A DNA stretch of 37,927 nt from Candidatus Hydrogenedentota bacterium (GCA_018056705.1 JAGPFE010000032.1:1-37927); one strand, 5' to 3'; counted from the first letter of the stretch, positions 16,389-23,666 are shown. A program made the numbers and translations. The notes: a model not told the origin generated them from the sequence alone.

Positions 16389-17888
16389 TCAGGAACATCC
16401 CTCAGCGAGCGCCTTCGCGTAGCCCTCATGGACCTGGAAGCGGCTGGCCTCGGCATAACGGCGCACCTTGGTCAGTATGGCGTCCAGGTCGTCCCGGTAG
16501 GGCTGGACAGGCTCCCAGGGTTCCCGGCTCCGGATCAGTCCCCAGAGGGTTTGACGGGCGTCTTCCCCGCAGTACTTCAGGGTCCAGGGTGACCAGTGAA
16601 TCCCCGCGTCACTGAAAATCCGGCCATAATATGTCATGGCCCTCAACGCGTCCGGCGTGTCTTCAATGGCATTGAATTCGCCGATGTACATGGGCACGCG
16701 GCACTGGCGGCCCTCACGTTCAGCCAGGCTGGTCATCAACCGGGCCTGTTTCTCGTGCGCCTCGAAGGACCCTGTTTTATAAAAGTGCACGGAGTAGACC
16801 ACGTTCTGCCAGTCCCGCGCGTCGGGCATGGGAAACCAGCCCTTCACGGCATGGCGGGGTTCTTCCAGCTTGTAGCCGTCCTCCATGATAATAGGGCGGC
16901 TCGGGTCAACCGCGCGGATGGCCCGGTACATCTGGTCATGGGCCAGGGTCCATGTTTCCAGGTCACGGGCGCCAGCGGGCTCATTCAGCAGGTCGTACCC
17001 TGCCACGGCGGGTTCATTCCGGAACCGTTCCGCCACGACCCGCCAAAGCGCGGCAGCCCGGGCCTGGCACGCGGCATCTCCAAAAAAGGCATTACGCCCC
17101 GCTTCCCCCGTGTGATCCCACATGCTCTGTCCACCCGGCGCGCCATGCAGATCGAGCAGCACGTACAACCCGGCCTCCGCAGCCATGGCGACGGCTGATT
17201 CCAGCATCCTGAACCCTGATTCGAGCCAGGCGCCCGGCGCGTCATCGGATTCCAGCCACCGGTACCAGAAAGGTAGCCGGATAAAATTAAAACCCACGGA
17301 CCGCGCGGCCCGCAGGTCCTCCGGGGTAATCCAGCAGCGATGGAACGTCTCCCAGAATGCCGCTACCCCGTCTTCCCCGAAACGTTTTCGAAACAACCGA
17401 TCCAGGGATAGGGCATCCAGTAGGGGCGGTTCGGTTTTCAGGCGTTCCCGGAACCGTCCCGGCCCCGGCCCCTGTCCAGTCCGGGCCACGGCTTCTCCCA
17501 GGCGATCCAGGTAATCGGCCAACCGGGTGGTATCATCATCAAAAGGACCGATTCTGGACAGGGCCACGTTGAGCGCGTCCTCGGCGTCGCATTCCCGCGC
17601 CAGCGCCCGCGCGTGGGATTTCAACGGCAGTCCAATACCGCAGATCCAGGGCTCCAGCATGAACCAGGAGCCGGCATTCATTCCCCGCAGGAGTACTTCC
17701 CGATCCGTGTCGTCCACGATCCGATCCATCCGGCAGGTCAGCGACGCCAACGGCTTGTTCTTCGGCTTCTGACCGCGGGCCATGATCATCGGAAATCCCA
17801 CGCTGGCGGTGGCGGTGACCAGGAACTGGCGCCGGGGTATCCGCCTGCCACTCGCGCAACGCCTGCAGGTCTCACGCGTGGTCATCAT
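16389..17888 (-). CDS. Tat-exported glycoside hydrolase family 5 protein
   Basis: A 499-residue secreted GH5-type glycosidase. The N-terminus carries a Tat signal, RRQFLVTATASVGFPMIMAR, typical of a protein folded before export. The (beta/alpha)8 start is LLRGMNAGSWFMLEPWICG. The general acid/base is Glu303 in YDLLNEPAG and the nucleophile Glu404 in YIGEFNAIED, both in family positions. GFNFIRLPFWYRWL carries the conserved Arg. The fold start resembles exo-beta-1,3-glucanases and related glucanases; the substrate cannot be fixed. AAGGAG precedes two consecutive ATGs (17886-17888 and 17883-17885), and the second has the better 7-base spacing, so the true start may be 17885. A longer frame to 17999 crosses the upstream promoter and is rejected. 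It is likely co-regulated with the Gfo/Idh pair downstream. Confidence 0.9.
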   Translation of the reverse strand: MMTTRETCRRCASGRRIPRRQFLVTATASVGFPMIMARGQKPKNKPLASLTCRMDRIVDDTDREVLLRGMNAGSWFMLEPWICGIGLPLKSHARALARECDAEDALNVALSRIGPFDDDTTRLADYLDRLGEAVARTGQGPGPGRFRERLKTEPPLLDALSLDRLFRKRFGEDGVAAFWETFHRCWITPEDLRAARSVGFNFIRLPFWYRWLESDDAPGAWLESGFRMLESAVAMAAEAGLYVLLDLHGAPGGQSMWDHTGEAGRNAFFGDAACQARAAALWRVVAERFRNEPAVAGYDLLNEPAGARDLETWTLAHDQMYRAIRAVDPSRPIIMEDGYKLEEPRHAVKGWFPMPDARDWQNVVYSVHFYKTGSFEAHEKQARLMTSLAEREGRQCRVPMYIGEFNAIEDTPDALRAMTYYGRIFSDAGIHWSPWTLKYCGEDARQTLWGLIRSREPWEPVQPYRDDLDAILTKVRRYAEASRFQVHEGYAKALAEGCS

Positions 17889-17939
17889 CGGTCTCCTTTG
17901 AAAACACATGACTAAAAGACGCCATCGTGAAATTAAGGT

Positions 17940-17996
17940 GTCACATTTCGCGGGACGTGTGGTATAATATTTTTTGGTTTCTCCATAAAATGTGAC
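17940..17996 (+). promoter_or_regulatory. Promoter of the small ORF / DUF151 pair flanked by a 9-bp inverted repeat
   Basis: A perfect TATAAT (17963-17968) has GTCACA (17940-17945) 17 bp upstream as -35. The -35 lies inside GTCACATTT (17940-17948), whose exact reverse complement AAATGTGAC occurs at 17988-17996, just past the expected transcription start near 17976. The arms sit 48 bp centre to centre. They resemble CRP/FNR-type half-sites (TGTGA/TCACA) but are far apart, so a looping or dimer-of-dimers regulator is more plausible. The same region is the divergent upstream sequence of the GH5 gene. Confidence 0.6.
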
Positions 17997-18022
17997 CAAA
18001 CAGATTGAAGGGAGAAGCGGAA

Positions 18023-18157
18023 ATGCGTCATGTGCGTCTGGTCAGCGTGCGGCGCGCCGTTTATGATCCCGAGGGCGTGACCATGATTCTGGATCGGATC
18101 TTCACATTCGTTCTGGACCTGGTCAACGTCAAGGGAAAAGCAGCAAACGGCGAGTGA
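18023..18157 (+). CDS. Small hypothetical protein, 44 residues
   Basis: A 44-codon reading frame from ATG to TGA, starting MRHVRLVSVRRAVYDPEG. It has a convincing AGGGAG (18009-18014) 8 bases before the ATG and lies directly behind a strong promoter. The middle (MILDRIFTFVLDLVNV) is a hydrophobic amphipathic stretch and the N-terminus is basic. No family was recognised. The DUF151 gene begins 31 bp after its stop with no promoter of its own, so the two are very probably one transcript and this could be a partner or leader peptide of that gene. Confidence 0.6.
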   Translation: MRHVRLVSVRRAVYDPEGVTMILDRIFTFVLDLVNVKGKAANGE

Positions 18158-18188
18158 AGCGCGCGCCATATAAAACCTTGCGATCCGC

Positions 18189-18707
18189 ATGAGTGACTCG
18201 TTTGTCGAAGTAGAACTGATGGGCGTAACGCTGCTTGGACCGGCGAACAGCCCGACGGTTCTGCTGCGTTACGAAGAGCGGATTTTATTTATCAGCATCG
18301 GCCCTTTTGAGGCCGCGGCCATCGGTTGGGGGATGGAAGGTGAAAAGCCCATCCGTCCCATGACCCATGACCTGATCATCAACCTGCTGGCGGGACTCAA
18401 CTGCACCCTCAAATCGGTCAATATCTACGCGTTGCAGCAGTCCACGTTTTTCGCGTACCTCCTGGTTGAGCAACGTGACTCGTCCGGGCAACTGGCTGGC
18501 GTTATCCGGGTAGATTCCCGGCCGAGCGACGGTATCGCGCTGGCGGTGCGGGCCAAGTGCCCGATTTACGTGGCCGAATCCGTTATGGAAGAAGCGGGCC
18601 AGGATGTCAGCGCGATCCGGTTTGGAGATCGTTCGGAAGAAGGGGAAGACGGTTCGGAAGAGGACGATCTGGAAGAAAACGACTCGGAAGAAGACGACCG
18701 GTCGTAA
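18189..18707 (+). CDS. Bifunctional nuclease domain protein (DUF151)
   Basis: A 172-residue protein. Residues 1-145 match the DUF151/BFN fold: FVEVELMGVTLL, ILFISIGPFEAAAI, RPMTHDLIINLLAGL and VDSRPSDGIALAVRAKCPIY, the last with the conserved Arg-Pro-Ser-Asp motif. The fold is named for a plant nuclease with RNase and DNase activity; bacterial members are widespread but poorly characterised. The last 25 residues form an acidic tail (GSEEDDLEENDSEEDDRS) that may be disordered. It is expressed behind the 44-residue small ORF from the 17963 promoter. No terminator is evident after it; a 10-bp palindrome ATGTTAACAT lies at 18751-18760. Confidence 0.88.
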   Translation: MSDSFVEVELMGVTLLGPANSPTVLLRYEERILFISIGPFEAAAIGWGMEGEKPIRPMTHDLIINLLAGLNCTLKSVNIYALQQSTFFAYLLVEQRDSSGQLAGVIRVDSRPSDGIALAVRAKCPIYVAESVMEEAGQDVSAIRFGDRSEEGEDGSEEDDLEENDSEEDDRS

Positions 18708-18770
18708 TGGGGCAATAGACACGGATCCGCGAGGGGCAGGGATTGCGCGAATGTTAACATGACAGGCCAC

Positions 18771-18801
18771 TTGTTTTTTTTTAATCATTCGGCGGTATTA
18801 T
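18771..18801 (+). promoter_or_regulatory. Possible promoter of the orphan AMP-binding C-terminal domain gene
   Basis: TTGTTT (18771-18776) and TATTAT (18796-18801) are 19 bp apart with a run of nine T in the spacer. Spacing is at the long end, so the assignment is weak. The predicted start would lie about 65 bases before the gene. Confidence 0.35.
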
Positions 18802-18873
18802 GGTTACAGGTCAACGGGGAAAGTCTTTTTCCGCTGGAGATCGTGTTTCTATTCATCATCTGGAGTCATGGAC

Positions 18874-19164
18874 ATGTCAGTCAAAAACCTGGAACAGTGC
18901 CTGGCGGAACACCCGGGAGTCGCCGCGGTATGCGTACTTACCGCTTCGCTCAGCCTGCCGGTCACGGCTTTCGTGACGGCCACCCCGGGGTCAAAAATAT
19001 CATCCTCCGAACTGCGGGAGTGGGCGCGGAAACGCGCCGGAGATCTTGTCTCCGACGCGGAGTACATTCTGCTGGAAGAGATGCCCAGAACCCGGACTGG
19101 AGCCGTGGATCGTGCCGCCCTGGACGACATGCGGCGCCAGGCCCGCCGGGAACAGGTAGCCTGA
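18874..19164 (+). CDS. Orphan C-terminal domain of acyl-CoA synthetase / AMP-binding enzymes
   Basis: A 96-residue protein resembling only the mobile C-terminal subdomain of ANL enzymes (acyl-CoA synthetases, NRPS adenylation domains). The characteristic pattern is present: LEQCLAEHPGVAAVCVL (like VEAVLxxHPxVxxAAVV), AFVTATPGS, SSELREWARKRAG and LEEMPRTRTGAVDRAAL. The last segment corresponds to the PRTxTGKVDR motif that carries the catalytic lysine for adenylation, but position 77 is Ala here instead of Lys. No adenylation N-domain gene is nearby and the frame starts cleanly, so it is a stand-alone gene and not the end of a broken one. The start at 18874 is 8 bases after TGGAG; an ATG two codons earlier is too close to it. 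It could be a binding or regulatory module, but this is not known. Confidence 0.65.
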   Translation: MSVKNLEQCLAEHPGVAAVCVLTASLSLPVTAFVTATPGSKISSSELREWARKRAGDLVSDAEYILLEEMPRTRTGAVDRAALDDMRRQARREQVA

Positions 19165-19197
19165 TCCGTCCACGATCGGTCACTTTTTCGCGAGGGG

Positions 19198-19253
19198 TTG
19201 CGATACGCTGGCACGGGATATTATCCTGAAGTCGCTGAAGGAGGGATTATCCC
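19198..19253 (+). promoter_or_regulatory. Promoter with two matching palindromes before the membrane protein / regulator operon
   Basis: GGATA-t-TATCC (19216-19226) and GGGAT-t-ATCCC (19243-19253) are near-identical inverted repeats 27 bp apart. The first contains TATTAT (19219-19224), a plausible -10 with TTGCGA (19198-19203) 15 bp upstream. The second overlaps the Shine-Dalgarno GGAGGG (19240-19245) and ends at the GTG start. This is an arrangement expected for autorepression by the winged-helix regulator encoded second in this operon. Confidence 0.5.
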
Positions 19254-20027
19254 GTGAACAGGAAGTCGTCGTCTCCCCCCGAATCGCGTGATCCGGTCGA
19301 TCCCCGCGCGATCGCGCTGTGGGCGTCCCGTTACGCCAGAAGTCGTACCATTTCTTTCCTGGTGCAATGGGTGCTGGTCGTGTTCATGGTGGCGGTGATC
19401 GGCGTGGCCGCCGGCCTGACCAGTTCCGCCTATGAACAGGGCAACCTGGGGCTGTTCACCTTGTCCGTCGCCCTGATGGGTGTCGTGTTCCTCGTCATGG
19501 CCTGGTTTTCCCTGTCCCAGTGGGGAGCGGACCTGGTCTGGACCGTTACCCTGTGGCTGTACGGGAAGGAAGGATATGCCGAGGCGTCCGGACGGGAGCC
19601 CATGCCCCCCTGGCTGACGGCCCTGGGTGGCGGGCTGGTGGCCTACCACCTGGTGGGCGCCATCCTGGTCAGTTTCGGCCTGTTGCGGCTGCAGTGGCTG
19701 CAGCCCTTTTCGGCCCTGTACATGACCCCGTACTTATGCGCGCTGATCGTGCGCCAGCGGCTGGGCTGGTGGGCCTGGATCTGGCCCACCCTGTACGGAC
19801 TTCACGCGGTGGCCTTGCTGGCTGGCCTGCCGATGCGTTTTCCTCCGCCCTGGCGGCTGCTGGACCTCATCGTGCCCGTGTTCGGTTACGGGCTGCTGGC
19901 CATCCTGGCCGGACACGTTTACAGTCGGTACGCCCTGCGCCGGCTCAAGCAACTGACCCGGGCGGTCGCCACGGACCTGGAACCTTCGGACGAAGACCCC
20001 GAGGCCACGCCGGAGGGATCCGCATGA
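19254..20027 (+). CDS. Hypothetical multi-pass membrane protein
   Basis: A 257-residue protein from a GTG start with GGAGGG 8 bases upstream. At least six hydrophobic segments are visible, including WVLVVFMVAVIGVAAGL, LFTLSVALMGVVFLVMAW, LVAYHLVGAILVSFGLL, ALYMTPYLCALIV, LYGLHAVALLAGL and LLDLIVPVFGYGLLAILAG. The C-terminus is charged and acidic (DLEPSDEDPEATPEGSA). No catalytic motif or known family is apparent. It overlaps the winged-helix regulator by 4 bp (ATGA), so the pair is co-translated. In such pairs the regulator often controls the membrane protein, but what the membrane protein does is unknown. Confidence 0.7.
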   Translation: MNRKSSSPPESRDPVDPRAIALWASRYARSRTISFLVQWVLVVFMVAVIGVAAGLTSSAYEQGNLGLFTLSVALMGVVFLVMAWFSLSQWGADLVWTVTLWLYGKEGYAEASGREPMPPWLTALGGGLVAYHLVGAILVSFGLLRLQWLQPFSALYMTPYLCALIVRQRLGWWAWIWPTLYGLHAVALLAGLPMRFPPPWRLLDLIVPVFGYGLLAILAGHVYSRYALRRLKQLTRAVATDLEPSDEDPEATPEGSA

Positions 20028-20341
20028 AGGATCTCGACCGGGTAATTCATGAGCCGGCCCGGCTGCGTATCCTGACGCTGCTGGCGGGACTCGAAGCGGC
20101 CGACTTCATGTTCCTGCTGACCACCACCGGCCTGACGAAAGGCAACCTGTCTTCGCACATGGACAAACTGGAAAAGGCCGGCTACGTTTCCGTGCGCAAA
20201 ACCTTCATGGGCAGGGTTCCGCACACGGAATACGCCATCACGCCGGAAGGGGCGGCCGCGCTGGAACGCCACTGGCGGGAACTGGATGAAATCCGCAACC
20301 TGCGGCAACCGCCGGAATCCCAGGAAAACGCGTCCACCTGA
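20024..20341 (+). CDS. Winged-helix transcriptional regulator
   Basis: A 105-residue regulator with an ArsR/MarR-like winged helix: HEPARLRILTLLAGLEAADF, recognition helix region TGLTKGNLSSHMDKLEKAGY and wing VSVRKTFMGRVPHTEYAITP, then EGAAALERHWREL. This is the pattern of short regulators (HTH_27-like) commonly paired with a membrane protein gene. GGAGGG precedes its ATG, which overlaps the membrane protein stop. It likely binds the two GGGATnATCCC-type palindromes in front of the operon, an inference from position only. Its stop is 5 bp from the convergent holA stop, leaving no room for separate terminators. Confidence 0.85.
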   Translation: MKDLDRVIHEPARLRILTLLAGLEAADFMFLLTTTGLTKGNLSSHMDKLEKAGYVSVRKTFMGRVPHTEYAITPEGAAALERHWRELDEIRNLRQPPESQENAST

Positions 20342-20346
20342 TCTGC

Positions 20347-21417
20347 CTACCCCCGCGCGGTCGCCCGCCGGGACTTGGCTCCGGCGCGCGCCCGGGCGGA
20401 AGCGGTCCACGCCAGTTGAATCACCAGGAGTTCCAGCATCAGTTCGGGGTCCGATCCCGACTGGCGCAGTTCAAACTGCGCCCGCGTGCATCGGGCCATG
20501 GCGCGACGCAAGAGGTCCGGTCCGAAGGCCATGGCCATGGGCTCCACCTTCTTGCGTACGAACTGTTTTTCCAGCGCGGGACGGGTTTGGGGATGGGCCC
20601 GGTAGGCGCTTTCCAGCAGCCACTGAATAGTGCCCAGAATTTCTTCCGGCGCCTTGTTCAGATCCTGGAGTTGACGGAGTGATCGTACCGCTCCACCGAT
20701 ATCCCCGGCGGCGATGGCGTCGGTCAGGCCCCACACGGTTTCCTCGGCAAGGTCCGCGCAGGCCGCCAGTACATCCCGGGACGTGATCACCTCGGCGGTC
20801 CCGACGAAATTCACCGCGAGGTTCAGCGCGTTGAGCACGTCGTCCAGGCGATTGCCCACCCGCTCAAGCAATTCCCGGATGGTTTCGGCATCGATCCGCT
20901 TCCCCGCGCGCGCCGCCTCGTCCTGGACACGGCGCGTCATGGCGGCGTCCGTCAGTTGCGGCGATTCCACGACCGCGCCGCACCGCTCGATTTCCCGGAA
21001 CAACTTGCGACGACGATCCACCTTCGCGCTGACCAGCACCATGGTGGTGGCTGGATCGGGCTGGCACAGGTATTCCAGCAACGGTACTAGGGGAGACTGG
21101 GCGTCATCCCGCAGCGAGAACAGGTACTCCGCGTGACGCACAAGAATCACCTGGCGAGAAGCCAGAAACGGAAGGGTGCGGGCGGCCTCCGCGATGGCTG
21201 CCGGCGAAGTTTCGTCGGCGTAAAACACCGTGTGCGTAAGGTCCGGCTGCACGGGATCCGAGCGCGTTTCCCGCAGGAAACGCAGGGCTTCTTCAACCAG
21301 CCGGGGTTCCCAGTCGCCCTTGCCGAAAGGCGGTTTCGCGGCTGGCGCGAAGAGTATCACGGGGGGCACCTGGTCCCGCGCCTGCTTCAGAAAGGATTCG
21401 ACGGCGTCGAATACCAT
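20347..21417 (-). CDS. holA: DNA polymerase III delta subunit
   Basis: A 356-residue clamp-loader subunit that opens the beta clamp and loads it on primed DNA. Recognisable elements are TVFYADETSPAAIAEAARTLPF leading to LASRQVILVRHAEYL (the delta N-domain), CGAVVESPQLTDAAMTRRVQ, ETIRELLERVGNRLDDVLNA (the domain II lid helices) and the C-terminal helical KAPEEILGTIQWLLES. Length fits HolA. A GAGGA site is 8 bases before the ATG, inside the end of lptE. It follows lptE by 10 bp; the lptE-holA order is conserved in many Gram-negative genomes, which supports both calls. Confidence 0.9.
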   Translation of the reverse strand: MVFDAVESFLKQARDQVPPVILFAPAAKPPFGKGDWEPRLVEEALRFLRETRSDPVQPDLTHTVFYADETSPAAIAEAARTLPFLASRQVILVRHAEYLFSLRDDAQSPLVPLLEYLCQPDPATTMVLVSAKVDRRRKLFREIERCGAVVESPQLTDAAMTRRVQDEAARAGKRIDAETIRELLERVGNRLDDVLNALNLAVNFVGTAEVITSRDVLAACADLAEETVWGLTDAIAAGDIGGAVRSLRQLQDLNKAPEEILGTIQWLLESAYRAHPQTRPALEKQFVRKKVEPMAMAFGPDLLRRAMARCTRAQFELRQSGSDPELMLELLVIQLAWTASARARAGAKSRRATARG

Positions 21418-21427
21418 GGCGAGTTCC

Positions 21428-22030
21428 TCACCACGGTTCGACGACGCGCAGGAAAATCACCGTGGCCAGTTGTTCCAGGGCCTCGGACAGGGCCCGGTTT
21501 TCCTGTTCGGTCGGCATGGAGCGAACCGTGGGGATAAACGTGCGGGCGTTACCGCGCAGGCGGTCGGTGGATCGGCCCGCCGCCCGGGTGAAAAAGGAGG
21601 ATTCCCCCGAGAACATGGGCTCTTCCCATAGGACCTTCCCCGCGCGCAGATCGGTCAGCCGGGCACCCGCCGTCACCACGTACAGCGATTGCGTGGTTTC
21701 ATCGTTGCGGTCATAGGTCAGCCCGCGGCGTTCCACCGACAGAATAACCCCTTCGAGCAACAGGTCCGCCTCGTCCCGCTTGACCACCCGCAGGCGCGCG
21801 TCGTGAATGAATTTACGGGTCAGGGCTTCGCTCAGGGGAGCCTGCAGGCCGTACTCGGGGGTCTTGTCATAAAACGGGCTGACCGCGATGGTCTGGTATT
21901 TTGGATCCAGGCTGCCCATGGATGAATAGCCGCACCCCGCCAGCATCCCCGCGGGCGCAATCAGCGCGATCGCGATCAGGGGAGAAACGGCCCGACTCAC
22001 GGAAAACCGCCCCATGACGCCAGCCATCAT
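21428..22030 (-). CDS. lptE: LPS-assembly lipoprotein LptE-like
   Basis: A 200-residue lipoprotein: hydrophobic segment and lipobox AGMLAGCGYSSMGS, with the diagnostic CGY after the lipid cysteine found in LptE. LptE plugs the LptD barrel and helps insert LPS into the outer membrane. Later segments (TIAVSPFYDKTPEYGLQAPL, SEALTRKFIHDARLRVV, LLLEGVILSVERRG) follow the LptE alternation of beta strands and helix. The ATG overlaps the preceding bamD-like stop by 4 bp and holA follows. lptD itself is not in the window. Sequence similarity within LptE is low, so the call rests on the lipobox, the fold pattern and the holA linkage. Confidence 0.8.
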   Translation of the reverse strand: MMAGVMGRFSVSRAVSPLIAIALIAPAGMLAGCGYSSMGSLDPKYQTIAVSPFYDKTPEYGLQAPLSEALTRKFIHDARLRVVKRDEADLLLEGVILSVERRGLTYDRNDETTQSLYVVTAGARLTDLRAGKVLWEEPMFSGESSFFTRAAGRSTDRLRGNARTFIPTVRSMPTEQENRALSEALEQLATVIFLRVVEPW

Positions 22031-23034
22031 TTCGCGTCAGACGCGGCCACCTGCCGCGACGCGAACCGGTCACCAATATGCGTCACGCCGCTGTTCTTTT
22101 CAAGCCATTCCCGGGCGACTTCCGCCTGCGGCGTGTCCGCGTAACTGTCGGCGATCACCTGGTAGTACAGTTTCGCCGCGCCGAATTCCCGGCGGCGCTC
22201 GTGATACCGGGCCACGTTCAACTTCTGGCGGGCGATGGATTCGCGCATGGCGGCCCGTTTCGCTTTCAGGTCCTCGTTGCGGGCGTCGTCGGGATACCGG
22301 GCCACGAAGTCGTCGATGGCCTCCACCGCCAATTCACTGGGCGACTGGTCATATTCCGGTTTCAGGGCCCCCTTGACGTAGCAGTCCGCGAGGCTGTAGG
22401 AAGCGTCATCGACCCAGTCCGATCCGCCGTATTCTTCGATCACCCGGCGGTATTCGTAGGCGGCCTCGATGTATTCTTTCCGGGCCTGGTGGCTCAGGCC
22501 GATTTTATACTGGGCTTCGGCCGCCGCGGCGGTGAACGGCTGGTTTTCCACCACCATGCCGTATACCTCCGCCGCCCGTTTCAGCGGACGCTTCTTGAAC
22601 AGGGCGAACCGCTTTTCCATGCGTTTCATCCCCGATTCGTAGTATTCGTCCCCGATCTGGTACAGGTACTTGATGGCTTCCTCGAAGTGCCTGGTGTCCG
22701 GGTGGGCATTCAGCAGGTTTTTGAACGTCTTGGCCGCGTCCATCCGCTTACCCATGGCCAGCAGGATTTCGCCACGCAGAAACTCGTTCTCCTCGGCCAG
22801 GGGATCGTTGGCGTAGAACTGCCGGAACTTGTCCGTCTCTTTCAGCGCGCGACGATAGTCCCCGTTGATTTTCAGAGACCGGGCATATTCCACTTGCAGT
22901 TCGGCGGATTCCTTGGGCATGCGCTTGAGATTGACCCAGCGGCCCGTCTGGGGCGTCCAGGTCCACTGGGCCATGGCGGGCAGGGCCAGCCAAACCAGCA
23001 CCAGGCCCCCAATCCACACTGAACGTCTGAACAT
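22027..23034 (-). CDS. BamD-like TPR outer-membrane-assembly protein
   Basis: A 335-residue periplasmic TPR protein. A signal peptide (VWLALPAMAQ) is followed by repeated two-helix units: YARSLKINGDYRRALKETDK, ENEFLRGEILLAMGKRMDAA, HFEEAIKYLYQIGDEYYE, AEAQYKIGLSHQARKEY and DWVDDASYSLADCYVKGA. The RRVIEEYGGSDWVDDASYSL pattern matches BamD/YfiO-like proteins of the beta-barrel assembly machinery. Unlike usual BamD there is no lipobox: the signal ends in an ordinary AMA-Q cleavage site and no cysteine follows, so it would be soluble in the periplasm. Start 23034 is preferred because GGAG lies about 10 bases upstream; a frame from a GTG at 23064 adds ten unrelated residues. It is the first gene of the bamD-lptE-holA run. 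Confidence 0.8.
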   Translation of the reverse strand: MFRRSVWIGGLVLVWLALPAMAQWTWTPQTGRWVNLKRMPKESAELQVEYARSLKINGDYRRALKETDKFRQFYANDPLAEENEFLRGEILLAMGKRMDAAKTFKNLLNAHPDTRHFEEAIKYLYQIGDEYYESGMKRMEKRFALFKKRPLKRAAEVYGMVVENQPFTAAAAEAQYKIGLSHQARKEYIEAAYEYRRVIEEYGGSDWVDDASYSLADCYVKGALKPEYDQSPSELAVEAIDDFVARYPDDARNEDLKAKRAAMRESIARQKLNVARYHERRREFGAAKLYYQVIADSYADTPQAEVAREWLEKNSGVTHIGDRFASRQVAASDAK

Positions 23035-23526
23035 GGCGTGCGTCTCCAGGTTACGCGTGGCCACCCGTCCTGGTTCACGGACTCAGCCCGGCGGCCAGAT
23101 CACCATACTACCAGTCTTCTTCCGTCGCAGGCAAACCGGAGACCCGGCTTACCCGCGGAATCCGATCCCCCGCGCGAAAGGAGGACGGAGCACTCTCCCG
23201 TGAAGCCACACAGCGATGAGTCCGTCGAACATCAAGACCCGGCGAGGGAAAACCCGACAGGGTGGCAGGTCTTCGACGGGATGTTGTTATCGCGCTGGGC
23301 CGAACGATGGTAGAAGAAGCATTGTTCCAGCGCCGCCCCAATCGACGCGATACGGGCCCGGCGCGGATCCCGTCGGATTCCTCCTCAAGGCGCCGATGTG
23401 GCGCGTCCCGGCGTACCCGTCATGGCCGCCCTTCCACATGTTGCCAGTTACGTGTACACCCCGACCACGCTTGGGCTGTGCGCCGCGCCGTTTTCCCGGC
23501 GTAGTGGTCGCTTGGGGAAAGAGCCG

Positions 23527-23666
23527 GTCATTGCGACGAACGTAGTGAGGAGAAATCTGCGTCACGCCATTCCGGAAAAAATTGTCATTTCGACGAACGA
23601 AGTGAGGAGAAATCTTGCGTTCCGCCTGGGTGGGCGGAAAAGATTTCTCGCTGCGCTCGAAATGAC
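23527..23666. repeat. GTCATTTCGACGAACG...AGGAGAAATCT repeat pair plus inverted copy (hairpin)
   Basis: Two direct copies (23527-23558 and 23584-23615) start GTCATT and end GAGGAGAAATCT, exactly 57 bp apart, with linker GCGTCACGCCATTCCGG. An inverted copy follows at 23641-23666 (AGATTTCTCGCTGCGCTCG...AATGAC), which can pair with the second direct copy to form a long hairpin across a 25-base loop. The family is the REP-like intergenic element found in many unrelated bacterial genomes; its function here is unknown. Confidence 0.8.

Noticed and set aside
17889..17999. An N-terminal extension of the GH5 gene
   Set aside because: It would run across the shared promoter and inverted-repeat region, whereas a good Shine-Dalgarno and the Tat signal fit the downstream ATG pair.
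18751..18760. The 10-bp palindrome ATGTTAACAT as an operator
   Set aside because: It is isolated, with no second copy nearby and no promoter in the right register; it could be chance in an AT-richer patch.
23216..23545. Plus-strand frames with basic, low-complexity proteins in the first part of the intergenic gap
   Set aside because: No ribosome-binding site, amino-acid composition typical of out-of-frame GC-rich DNA, and no recognisable motif.
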